Shown: positions 1-8,700, counted from the first letter of the stretch. The stretch: DNA of 13,837 bases from Desulfobacteraceae bacterium UBA5616 (GCA_002423615.1 DIKO01000003.1:1-13837); one strand, 5' to 3'. Program-made: numbers and translations. Notes: generated by a model not told the origin, from the letters alone.

Positions 1-268
1 TGATGTAGTCCGCATGCCCCGGACAATCCACATGGGCATAATGACGATTCAGCGTCTCGTACTCAACATGCGCCGTCGCTATCGTAATCCCCCGTTCCTT
101 CTCCTCCGGCGCCTTGTCAATCTGATCAAAGGGAACATAATTCGCCAAACCCTTCAACCCCATATGCTTCGTGATCGCCGCCGTCAACGTCGTCTTCCCA
201 TGATCGATGTGACCAATCGTTCCAACATTCACATGCGGCTTCTTCCTCTGAAACTTTTCCTTCGCCAT
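1..268 (-). CDS. tuf: Elongation factor Tu, N-terminal part (3' end outside window)
   Basis: EF-Tu is the GTPase that carries aminoacyl-tRNA to the ribosomal A site in the cytoplasm. Only the first 89 codons are present; the gene runs off the left edge. The translation begins MAKEKFQRKKPHVNVGTIG and holds the P-loop GHIDHGKT (residues 19-26), the switch I segment RGITIATAH (59-67) and the G3 motif DCPGH (81-85), all diagnostic of EF-Tu rather than EF-G. The ATG at 268-266 follows a strong ribosome binding site, GGGGAGG, 8 bases upstream. It lies directly after rpsG, where fusA is often found first. Codon use is odd: all 8 Thr codons are ACG and 8 of 9 Ala codons are GCG, unlike the genes beside it. 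A second tuf end is at the other edge of the window. Confidence 0.97.
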   Translation of the reverse strand, partial: MAKEKFQRKKPHVNVGTIGHIDHGKTTLTAAITKHMGLKGLANYVPFDQIDKAPEEKERGITIATAHVEYETLNRHYAHVDCPGHADYI

Positions 269-306
269 CTTACCATCCTCCCCTTACTCGCGGGTTTTCG
301 GCCTCA

Positions 307-353
307 GGTTATATACCGAAGATCTGGATTTTTTGGACATGAAATATATAACC
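307..353 (-). repeat. Inverted repeat in the rpsG-tuf spacer
   Basis: GGTTATATA at 307-315 is exactly complementary to TATATAACC at 345-353, giving a 9-bp perfect stem around a 29-base loop. In the transcript the first arm starts 2 bases after the rpsG stop codon, and the second arm ends about 24 bases before the tuf ribosome binding site. The stem is AU-rich and no U-tract follows it, so it does not look like an intrinsic terminator. An mRNA processing or stability element is possible; this is inference. Confidence 0.5.
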
Positions 354-355
354 GG

Positions 356-826
356 CTACCATCTGAAATGAGCGAAAGCCTTGTTGGCCTCGGCCATTTT
401 ATGGGTGTCTTCCTTTTTCTTGATGGCGGCGCCTTTATTCCCGAATGCATCCATGAGTTCTCCAGCCATCTTCTGCGCCATTCCTTTTTCATTTCTGCTT
501 CTGGCATAGGTGATAATCCATCGAATCCCCAACGCCGTCCGCCGTGACGGTCTGATTTCCGTCGGCACCTGATAAGTGGAGCCTCCGACCCTTCGAGATT
601 TCACCTCTATCGTCGGCTTGACATTTTCCAGCGCTTTTTCAAAAACCTTCAAAGGCGGTTCATTGATTTTCCCTTCAATAATCTCGAAGGCACTATACAG
701 GATCTGTTCCGCCGTGCTTTTTTTTCCATCCCGCATGATGGACCGTATGAACTTCGCCACAAGCCTGCTGTTGTATTTTGAATCCGGTATCATTTCCCGT
801 TCGGGAACTTCTCTTCTTCTCGGCAT
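356..826 (-). CDS. rpsG: 30S ribosomal protein S7
   Basis: S7 is a primary binder of the 3' domain of 16S rRNA; it nucleates assembly of the 30S head and lies near the E site. The 156-residue product begins MPRRREVPEREMIPDSKYNS and has the family's full length. The segment 71-89 (PTIEVKSRRVGGSTYQVPT) is the conserved beta-hairpin, followed by the signature around RPSRRTALGIRWI (92-104). The ATG at 826 has an AGGTGA ribosome binding site 5 bases upstream. It lies 64 bases after rpsL and 87 bases before tuf, so the three are probably one str-type operon. In E. coli S7 represses its own operon by binding the rpsL-rpsG spacer. Here that spacer (827-890) shows only a weak 5-bp stem (867-871 with 884-888), so that control is not established. 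Confidence 0.98.
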   Translation of the reverse strand: MPRRREVPEREMIPDSKYNSRLVAKFIRSIMRDGKKSTAEQILYSAFEIIEGKINEPPLKVFEKALENVKPTIEVKSRRVGGSTYQVPTEIRPSRRTALGIRWIITYARSRNEKGMAQKMAGELMDAFGNKGAAIKKKEDTHKMAEANKAFAHFRW

Positions 827-890
827 TTACATCACCTAATCTCTTTTTGCATATTATCACAGGAATCGGTTTTTCATTTCGCCAACCGGC

Positions 891-1262
891 TTATTTCGGT
901 CTCTTTGCACCGTATTTTGATCTGCTCTGTTTCCGGTCTTCGACACCCAGAGAATCCAATGTCCCCCGCACAATGTGGTACCGAACACCGGGAAGGTCTT
1001 TCACACGTCCACCGCGAACCAGAACTACCGAGTGCTCTTGCAGATTATGCCCGATTCCCGGAATATAAGCCGTCACTTCAATGCCGGTGGTCAGGCGTAC
1101 CCTGGCGACCTTTCGAAGAGCCGAGTTGGGTTTTTTCGGCGTTGAGGTATATACTCGAGTACAGACCCCTCTTTTCTGGGGTCCCCCTTTCAGTGCCGGG
1201 GTGTTCGTCTTTTTCTGCGATCTTTTTCTGCCTTTTCTCACTAGCTGATTAATAGTCGGCAT
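891..1262 (-). CDS. rpsL: 30S ribosomal protein S12
   Basis: S12 sits at the 30S decoding centre and influences translational accuracy. The 123-residue product has family length and is highly conserved: MPTINQLVRKGRKRSQKK at the start, PKKPNSALRK (42-51) and GGRVKDLPGVRYH (84-96). Lys43 and Lys88, where changes classically give streptomycin resistance or dependence, are both wild type. Asp89, the usual beta-methylthiolation site, is also present. The ATG at 1262 follows a GAGG box 5 bases upstream. The gene is 110 bases downstream of rpoC, and that spacer contains a promoter-like element, so rpsL may begin its own transcript as well as receive readthrough from rpoBC. Confidence 0.99.
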   Translation of the reverse strand: MPTINQLVRKGRKRSQKKTNTPALKGGPQKRGVCTRVYTSTPKKPNSALRKVARVRLTTGIEVTAYIPGIGHNLQEHSVVLVRGGRVKDLPGVRYHIVRGTLDSLGVEDRKQSRSKYGAKRPK

Positions 1263-1289
1263 GTTTTCCTCATATTCGATTAAAATAAA

Positions 1290-1323
1290 TCAGGTGGTAA
1301 AAGCGCTATAGCTATACACCTGA
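1290..1323. repeat. Inverted repeat over the rpsL promoter
   Basis: TCAGGTG (1290-1296) and CACCTGA (1317-1323) form a 7-bp inverted repeat with 20 bases between them. A perfect 10-base palindrome, TATAGCTATA (1307-1316), lies inside. Together they cover the proposed -10 region, part of the spacer and the predicted transcript start, which is the layout of an operator. No regulator can be named from the sequence, and chance is possible. Confidence 0.35.
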
Positions 1324-1337
1324 CGATTAATTGTCAA
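1309..1337 (-). promoter_or_regulatory. Candidate sigma70-type promoter for rpsL-rpsG-tuf
   Basis: On the minus strand TTGACA (1337-1332) is a perfect -35 hexamer. A 17-base spacer leads to TAGCTA (1314-1309); an alternative -10, TATAGC (1316-1311), matches the consensus better but at 15 bases. The -35 plus the next bases, TTGACAATTAATC, is the same string that begins the E. coli trp/tac promoter. The element is in the 110-base rpoC-rpsL spacer, about 45 bases before the rpsL start, which suits an internal promoter for the str genes. The -10 assignment is uncertain. Confidence 0.6.
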
Positions 1338-1372
1338 GCATTTTGTTCAAAAATCAAACGGCAACGTATAAT

Positions 1373-4300
1373 TTATTTGTTTTCGATGGCAATCCCACCA
1401 TAAGGGGGAAAGCCGGTTCCCGCGGGAATCAATTTCCCCAAAATCACATTTTCTTTAAGACCTTGTAAATAATCAATTTTTCCATTGATCGAGGCTTCCG
1501 TTAAAACCTTCGTGGTTTCCTGAAAGGATGCTGCTGAAATAAAGCTGTCCGTACTCAAAGACGCTTTCGTAATGCCGAGGATCAACGGTTCCGCGTTGGC
1601 CGGTACGCCGCCTTTCTCGATGACCTCCTGGTTCGCCTCCTCGAATTTGATACGGTCGATCTGTTCTTCAACAACAAACTCGGTATCCCCGGGATCCAGC
1701 ACCTTCACCCGGCGCATCATCTGCTTAACGATAACCTCGATATGCTTGTCGTTGATTCGAACGCCCTGCAATCGATAGACTTCCTGAACCTCATCCACCA
1801 GATACCGTGCCAAAGCGATTTCACCCTTGATGTTTAAAATATCCTGGGGAATTGCGGAACCGCTGATCAACGGCTCGCCGGCTCTCACATAGTCCCCGTC
1901 ATAAACATTGATGTGCTTGCCTCTGGGGATAAGGTATTCCCTTTTTTCACCTACATCCACCGGGGTGATGGTGATTTTTTGTTTTCCCTTTTTGGTCCCT
2001 TTTTCGACGGCGACATAACCGTCAATCTGACTTAATACGGCAATTTCTTTGGGTTTTCGAACCTCGAAAAGTTCCGCCACACGGGGGAGACCACCGGTGA
2101 TGTCCTTGGTTTTCGTTGTGGCTCTGGGCAATTTTGCAATAATTTCGCCTGCTTTTACAACGGTACCTTCCTCAACCAGAACAATGGCGCCGATGGGCAG
2201 AGAATACCGCGCCATACCCGATCCCCTGGTTAATTTGGCCGTTTTTCCCGTATCATCCTTTATGGAGATGCGGGGCCGCTCCTCGGCGCTTTTGGATTCG
2301 ATAATGGTCATGCTGGATTTTCGTGTTACCGGGTCCATCTGTTCCTGCATGGTTTTCCCCACGATGATATCCCCGTATTTAACCGTTCCCCCGACCTCGG
2401 TGATGATAGGTGTTGTAAATGGGTCCCACGTCGCCAGCATATCGCCGGCGCTGACGGTATCCCCATCCTTTACATGAAGATGAGCTCCGTAGATTACCGG
2501 ATATCTTTCCAGTTCCCTTCCGGTGTTGCCCACAATGGCGAATTCCCCACCCCGCCGGTTCATGACAACATATTCGTTTCGAGCGGTTTCGACGACATTC
2601 AGATCGATATATTTCATCGTCCCTTCGACACGAGCCCGGATATCGGCCTGTTCAACTCTTCTGCTGGCCGTTCCACCGATATGAAAGGTTCTCATGGTCA
2701 ACTGGGTACCGGGCTCACCGATGGACTGGGCGGCAAGTATGCCGACAGCCTGACCGATCTCCACCAGCTTCCCGTGGGCGAGGTCCCTGCCGTAACATTT
2801 TGCGCAAACCCCGATTTTGGACCTGCAGGTCAGAACGGACCGGATTCTTACCGAGGTGATCCCCGCTTCCTCAACCTTTTTAACGGCTTCTTCATCCAAA
2901 TCCTCGCCGCTTTTGATCAGCACCTCATCGGTAAAGGGGTCAAGAATGTCCTCCATGGCCACCCTTCCCAGAATACGCTCGCCCAACTGCTGAATAACCT
3001 CACCGCCTTCAAGCAGGGCTTCCACGTCTACCCCCATCAGAGTCCCGCAGTCTTCTTCCATTACCACGCAATCCTGGGCAACGTCGGCCAGCCGCCGGGT
3101 TAAATAGCCCGAGTTAGCCGTTTTCAGGGCCGTATCGGCAAGCCCTTTTCGCGCTCCATGGGTGGAAATAAAGTACTGAAGAACGGACAAGCCTTCCCGG
3201 AAATTCGCGCTGATGGGGGTTTCAATAATTTCCCCTGAAGGTTTTGCCATCAGGCCCCTCATGCCGGCCAGCTGGCGCATCTGGTCCTTGCTTCCCCTGG
3301 CTCCGGAATCCGCCATCATGTAGATGGAATTGAGACTCTCCCGTTCAACGGTCTGACCGTCGCTGGTCCGGACCTGAACGATTTTCATGGATTCCATCAT
3401 GGCGGTGGCAACGTCATCGGTGGCCTTTGCCCAGATATCAACGACCTTGTTGTATTTTTCGCCCGGTGTGATCAGCCCCTCATTATACTGCTTGTCGATC
3501 TCTTCGACGATGTCTTCCGCATTTTGAAGAATTTCCCACTTGTTTTTAGGGATGATCATATCGTCAATACAGATGGAAATACCGCCGATGGTGGAATACC
3601 GGTAGCCCAGATCTTTTAATCGGTCAGATAGAATTACCGTGGCTTTGGCGCCGAGGTTTCGATAGGTATAATCCACCAGGTTCCTGAGAGCCTTTTTGTC
3701 CATGACATGGTTCACGGAATCAAACGGGATCTCGGACCGACGCTCATTTACCTTAAAAATATGCCATGCGTCATCAATCGGCAGGACACCGCTGGTATCT
3801 CCGCGTTCCAGAGAGAACAAGGCGTCCGCCTTTGATTCGCTGATGCCGAAGATCCGTTGAAATTCCTCTTTGTTCAGGAAGCCGATGATGCCCTTATTTT
3901 CCCGGTCATCGGCAATCGAGAGATTTTTAACCATCTCTTCAAAATCCGCACCGTCTTTCAACTGTTCGAGAACGTTCTGGGCTTTTGATTCATCGGCCAG
4001 AACGACGTGGCTTAGCTTCATGATATTTCCCTGGGGCATGATCTCCCATAGCAATACCCGCCCCACGGTTGTTTTCACCCGTTCGCCATCCATTCTTACG
4101 ATAATGTATGCGTGAAGATCCACTTCTCCGGCATCATAGGCGGAACGGACCTCACCGGTGTTTGAAAATATTTTGCCTTCCCCCCGGACGCCCTCTATGC
4201 CGCGGGTCATGTAATAAATCCCCAGCACGATATCCTGACTGGGGACGATGATGGGACTGCCGTTGGCCGGGGAAAGGATATTGTTGCTGGACAGCATCAA

Positions 4301-5746
4301 TGCCCGGGATTCGATCTGGGCTTCCACCGAAAGGGGTACATGGACCGCCATCTGGTCGCCGTCGAAATCCGCGTTAAATGCCGTACAGACCAGGGGATGA
4401 AGCTGGATGGCCTTTCCCTCGATCAGAATGGGTTCAAAGGATTGGAATCCCAGGCGGTGGAGAGTGGGTGCACGGTTTAGGAGAACCGGGTACTCCTTTA
4501 CCACCTCGTCCAGGGTATCCCATACCTCGGGCGTCTCTTTTTCAACCAGCTTTTTGGCGCTTTTCACCGTTGAGACGGTACCTTTGAGTTCGAGCCGGTA
4601 GTAGACAAAAGGTTTGAATAATTCCAGGGCCATCTTTTTGGGCAAACCACACTGGTGCAGTCTCAGGTCGGGGCCCACGGTGATCACCGTACGCCCGGAA
4701 TAATCCACCCGTTTCCCCAAAAGATTTTGCCGAAAACGCCCCTGTTTCCCCTTAAGGGTGTCCGAAAGTGATTTCAAGGGCCTTTTATTGGTACCCGTCA
4801 CCACCCGGCCGTGACGCCCGTTGTCGAAAAGCACATCAACCGCTTCCTGGAGCATTCGTTTCTCATTGCGAACGATGATATCGGGAGCATTGAGGTCCAT
4901 CAGACGTTTTAATCGGTTATTCCGGTTAATAACCCTTCGGTACAGGTCATTGAGGTCCGATGTTGCAAAGCGGCCGCCTTCCAGGGGCACCAAAGGCCTG
5001 AGATCCGGAGGCAATACCGGAATTACATCCATGATCATGCACATGGGATCGATTCCGGATTTTCGAAAAGCGTCGATCACCTTAAGCCGTTTGGAAAGTT
5101 TCTGGCGTTTGGCGACCGAGCCGGTTTTCCGGATTTCTTCTTTCAACTGAACATACGTTTCATCCAGATCGATGTTTTCCAGCAGGGTCTTCACGGCCTC
5201 AGCCCCGATGCCGGCCTCGAATTTCGACCCGTAAATTTCCAGGGCTTCTCGATATTTATCCTCGGAAAGCATCTGTCCCAGGAAAAGATCCGTATCTTTG
5301 GGGTCTATTACGATATGGCTGTCAAAATATAGAACTTTCTCTATATTTTTCAGTGTAATATCCAAAAGATTCCCGATTTTGCTCGGAAGACTTTTCAAAA
5401 ACCAGATATGGGCGCAGGGGGTGGCCAGAACGATATGGGCCATTCTTTCCCTTCTGACCTTTGACTGAATGACTTCGACCCCGCATTTTTCACAAATGAC
5501 GCCCCGGTGTTTCATGCGTTTGTACTTGCCGCAGTTACATTCATAATCTTTTGTGGGACCGAAAATTTTTGCGCAGAAAAGTCCGTCCCGCTCGGGCTTG
5601 AATGTGCGGTAGTTGATGGTCTCCGGCTTTTTGATTTCGCCGTGGGACCATTTTAATATATCTTCCGATGACGCCAGGGCGATCTTAACCCCGGTATACT
5701 GTCTTGGATCTTTCGGTTTGGCAAAGAAATCAAATAAAGTTTCCAA
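1373..5746 (-). CDS. rpoC: RNA polymerase beta' subunit with an inserted parvulin-like domain
   Basis: Beta' forms half of the RNA polymerase catalytic cleft. The 1457-residue product has the N-terminal zinc site C70, C72, C85 and C88, the catalytic NADFDGD loop with Asp460, 462 and 464 holding the Mg ion, the bridge helix (about 855-880), the trigger loop with M1018, R1019 and H1022, and the second zinc site C900, C974, C981 and C984. A barrel-sandwich insert (about 1030-1215) lies in the trigger loop, as in other proteobacteria. The first motifs have the same numbers as in E. coli, but those after residue 670 are shifted by +86. The shift comes from an extra domain at about 574-670, listed separately. 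The start is TTG at 5746, supported by AAGGAGG upstream and by the usual LFDFF N-terminus. It lies 20 bases after rpoB, so the two are cotranscribed. Confidence 0.99.
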   Translation of the reverse strand: METLFDFFAKPKDPRQYTGVKIALASSEDILKWSHGEIKKPETINYRTFKPERDGLFCAKIFGPTKDYECNCGKYKRMKHRGVICEKCGVEVIQSKVRRERMAHIVLATPCAHIWFLKSLPSKIGNLLDITLKNIEKVLYFDSHIVIDPKDTDLFLGQMLSEDKYREALEIYGSKFEAGIGAEAVKTLLENIDLDETYVQLKEEIRKTGSVAKRQKLSKRLKVIDAFRKSGIDPMCMIMDVIPVLPPDLRPLVPLEGGRFATSDLNDLYRRVINRNNRLKRLMDLNAPDIIVRNEKRMLQEAVDVLFDNGRHGRVVTGTNKRPLKSLSDTLKGKQGRFRQNLLGKRVDYSGRTVITVGPDLRLHQCGLPKKMALELFKPFVYYRLELKGTVSTVKSAKKLVEKETPEVWDTLDEVVKEYPVLLNRAPTLHRLGFQSFEPILIEGKAIQLHPLVCTAFNADFDGDQMAVHVPLSVEAQIESRALMLSSNNILSPANGSPIIVPSQDIVLGIYYMTRGIEGVRGEGKIFSNTGEVRSAYDAGEVDLHAYIIVRMDGERVKTTVGRVLLWEIMPQGNIMKLSHVVLADESKAQNVLEQLKDGADFEEMVKNLSIADDRENKGIIGFLNKEEFQRIFGISESKADALFSLERGDTSGVLPIDDAWHIFKVNERRSEIPFDSVNHVMDKKALRNLVDYTYRNLGAKATVILSDRLKDLGYRYSTIGGISICIDDMIIPKNKWEILQNAEDIVEEIDKQYNEGLITPGEKYNKVVDIWAKATDDVATAMMESMKIVQVRTSDGQTVERESLNSIYMMADSGARGSKDQMRQLAGMRGLMAKPSGEIIETPISANFREGLSVLQYFISTHGARKGLADTALKTANSGYLTRRLADVAQDCVVMEEDCGTLMGVDVEALLEGGEVIQQLGERILGRVAMEDILDPFTDEVLIKSGEDLDEEAVKKVEEAGITSVRIRSVLTCRSKIGVCAKCYGRDLAHGKLVEIGQAVGILAAQSIGEPGTQLTMRTFHIGGTASRRVEQADIRARVEGTMKYIDLNVVETARNEYVVMNRRGGEFAIVGNTGRELERYPVIYGAHLHVKDGDTVSAGDMLATWDPFTTPIITEVGGTVKYGDIIVGKTMQEQMDPVTRKSSMTIIESKSAEERPRISIKDDTGKTAKLTRGSGMARYSLPIGAIVLVEEGTVVKAGEIIAKLPRATTKTKDITGGLPRVAELFEVRKPKEIAVLSQIDGYVAVEKGTKKGKQKITITPVDVGEKREYLIPRGKHINVYDGDYVRAGEPLISGSAIPQDILNIKGEIALARYLVDEVQEVYRLQGVRINDKHIEVIVKQMMRRVKVLDPGDTEFVVEEQIDRIKFEEANQEVIEKGGVPANAEPLILGITKASLSTDSFISAASFQETTKVLTEASINGKIDYLQGLKENVILGKLIPAGTGFPPYGGIAIENK
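3737..4027 (-). other. Parvulin (PpiC/rotamase)-like domain inserted in RpoC, residues about 574-670
   Basis: This is an in-frame stretch of rpoC, not a separate gene. It interrupts the conserved run that in E. coli reads from IVPKG straight into LPYSIVN; here it runs from EIMPQG (568-573), through about 97 extra residues, to IPFDSVN (673-679). The extra part follows the parvulin order: KLSHVVLA (577-584, the SHIL strand with H580), a helix ending in LKDGADFEEMVKNLS (596-610), an acidic loop then GIIGFL (619-624), ADALFSLERGDTSGVL (640-655), and AWHIFKVNERR (660-670, the terminal H-I-I-K-V strand with H662). The length fits the roughly 92-residue parvulin fold. The usual Gly before the last His motif is Ala660. 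In the family these domains isomerise peptidyl-prolyl bonds or act as chaperones. Any role within RNA polymerase is inference. Confidence 0.85.
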
Positions 5747-5766
5747 AAAGCCCCTCCTTGTTTAGA

Positions 5767-8700
5767 TTATTCCATGAGGGTTATATCCAAACCCAAACTC
5801 TGCAGTTCCTTCGTCAATACTTTAAACGACTCGGGAAGCCCCGGTTCAAGAACATTCTGCCCTTTGACGATCTTTTCATACATGCGGGTTCTGCCCGCCA
5901 TGTCATCGGATTTTACCGTGAGAAACTCCTGAAGTGCGTTGGCCGCACCATAAGCTTCCATGGCCCAGACCTCCATCTCGCCCAACCGCTGACCGCCGAA
6001 TTGAGCCTTGCCGCCCAACGGCTGCTGAGTCACCAGCGAATAAGGCCCGATGGACCGTGCATGAATTTTATCGTCGACCAGGTGGTGAAGCTTCATAACA
6101 TACATAGCGCCGACGGTTACCTTATGGTCGAATTTTTCCCCGGTTCTTCCATCGTACAGGACAGCCTGTCCTGTCTGCATGACACCGGCTTCTTCCAGCA
6201 AAGCCTTGATTTCATTCTCCTTGGCGCCGTCAAAAACAGGCGTCGCCATGTGGACGCCGTTTTTGTAGTACCCCGAAAATTCGAGAACAGCATCGTCATC
6301 CATTCCATCAATATGCTTTTCAATCGACTCGCCCGAGAAAATCCGTTTGAGCTTTGAACGGAGTTCATCGATGTTATGGTCTTCCACAAGTTTGTTCAGT
6401 TGATCTCCCAATCCCCTTGCAGCTCGTCCCAGGTGAATTTCCAGTACCTGCCCCACGTTCATTCGGGAAGGTACCCCCAACGGATTAAGGATCATATCCA
6501 CCGGGGTGCCGTCCTCAAAATAGGGGAGGTCTTCCTGAGGCAGAATCCTGGATACAACGCCCTTGTTTCCATGACGCCCTGCCATTTTGTCCCCGACGGA
6601 GAGTTTCCGTTTCATGGCCACATACACCTTTACCATCTTGATGACGCCCGGGGGGAGATCATCCCCTTTTTCAAACCGCCCGACCTGCTGTTGGTATTCT
6701 TCCCGGCAGCGATCACATTGCCGGCGGTAAATTTCCAGAATATCGTATACTTTTTCCGTGGCCTTCGGATCTTCCAATACAATCCCCTCAAACTGGGTTA
6801 CGGGGATGTCCGCCAGGGTTGACGCATCAATGATGTCTCCCTTTGAAATAACGTTCTTTTTGCCTTTTTTAAGGCTGGATTGGGCCACCTGGCCGTTTAA
6901 CATCGCCGTGATACTCTCATGGGCGGCTTCCTGAATAATGGCCAGTTTATCATCCCTGTCCTTTTCCAGGGAAGTGAGTTCCTCGTTTTCAATCTGTTTA
7001 AGCCGGGAGTCTTTTTCAACACCCCGCCGGGTGAAAACCTTGGCATCGATAACAATCCCCTGAACCCCGGGCGGGACCCTCAGGGAGGTATCTTTAACAT
7101 CCCCGGCCTTCTCACCAAAAATAGCGCGAAGAAGCTTTTCTTCAGGCGATAACTGGGTTTCACCCTTGGGGGTAATTTTCCCAACAAGGATGTCTCCGGG
7201 ACCCACCTCTGCCCCTAACCTGACAATACCGCTTTCATCCAGATCCTTTAGTGCCTCGTCCCCAACATTGGGAATATCCCGTGTGATTTCCTCCTTGCCG
7301 AGTTTGGTGTCCCGGGATACCACTTCAAATTCCTCAATGTGGACCGATGTGTAAACCCCATCCCTGTGAAGTCTTTCACCCACCAGAATAGAATCTTCAA
7401 AATTATATCCGCCCCAGGGCATGAACGCTACCATGATATTTTTGCCGAGGGCCAACTCCCCCTTTTCCGTGGCTGGACCGTCGGCTATAATTTCTCCGGC
7501 TTTGACGAATTGCCCCTTTTTGACGATGGGCCGGTGGTTAAAGCAGGTATTCTGATTAGAACGAACAAATTTGGCGAGATTATAAACCGTTACCGGCAGG
7601 TTTTTAATCGGATCCAGGCCTTTACCGTCGCCTTCTTCGTGTCTCAGAATAATACGCGAGGCATCCACATCCACCACCACCCCGTCGCGCTTGACCACAA
7701 TGGCCACCCCTGAATCCTTGGCCACCACGGATTCAATTCCCGTTCCCACCAGGGGCGCCTCATTGACCAAAAGAGGTACGGCCTGACGCTGCATGTTCGA
7801 CCCCATCAAGGCCCGGTTGGCGTCGTCATTTTCCAGAAAGGGAATTAACGAAGCCGATACGCTGACCAGCTGGTTGGGGGAAATATCCATCAGTTCGATA
7901 TCTTCACGCCGCACCATTTTAAGTTCACCCGCCACCCGAGATGTCACCAGCGCGTTAACAAATTCTTTTTTCGTATTGATCGGTGCATTGGCCTGGGCTA
8001 TGGGGTGTTCCTGTTCCTCAAAACCACTCAAAAATTTCACCTGGTCGGACACCGTGGAATTCTTGACCACCCGATAAGGGGTTTCGATAAATCCGTATTC
8101 ATTGACACGCGCATAGGTACTCAAGGAAACGATCAATCCGATATTGGGCCCTTCCGGGGTCTCGATTGGACAAATCCTTCCGTAGTGGGAGGGATGAACG
8201 TCCCTGACCTCAAACCCCGCCCGTTCCCGGGTCAGACCTCCGGGCCCCAGAGCGCTCAGTCGCCGCTTATGTGTCGTTTCAGATAAGGGATTGGTCTGAT
8301 CCATGAACTGAGACAGCTGGCTGGTGCCGAAAAACTCTTTCACGACAGCAGATACCGGCTTTGGATTCACCAAATCATGGGGCATGAGAGCATCCACCTC
8401 CTGGAGACTCATACGCTCCTTTATAGCCCGCTCCATGCGAACCAGACCGATACGATACTGGTTTTCCAGAAGCTCGCCCACCGCTCGGACACGCCGGTTG
8501 CCCAGATGGTCGATATCGTCCACCACACCCTGGGTATCCCGCAATTCTACAAGGGTTTTAGCGGTGAGAAGAATATCTTCCTTTCTCAGGGTCCGCAGTT
8601 CGAGATCTGAATTAATTCCCAACCTCAGATTGATCTTAAGTCGACCGACTCCGGACAAATCGTAATAGGCGGCCTTGAAAAAGAGATGATCGATAAAATC

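Noticed and set aside
827..890. Possible S7 repressor site between rpsL and rpsG
   Set aside because: Only a 5-bp stem (867-871 with 884-888) is visible and no resemblance to the E. coli S7 site could be shown.
1263..1372. Intrinsic terminator after rpoC
   Set aside because: No GC-rich stem followed by a U-run was found here or in any other spacer of the window.
2474..3103. A 209-codon plus-strand open frame antisense to rpoC
   Set aside because: It is the shadow of strongly conserved rpoC codons; the translation shows no domain and no start signal. The same holds for the other plus-strand frames in rpoB and rpoC.
3087..4116. Frameshift, intein or intron as the explanation of the extra rpoC length
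   Set aside because: The frame stays open, there are no intein splice residues (Cys/Ser start, His-Asn end) at the insert edges, and the extra residues match a folded parvulin pattern.
1029..5746. The trigger-loop barrel-sandwich insert of RpoC (residues about 1030-1215) as a novelty
   Set aside because: This corresponds to the known SI3-type insertion of proteobacterial beta' and is expected.
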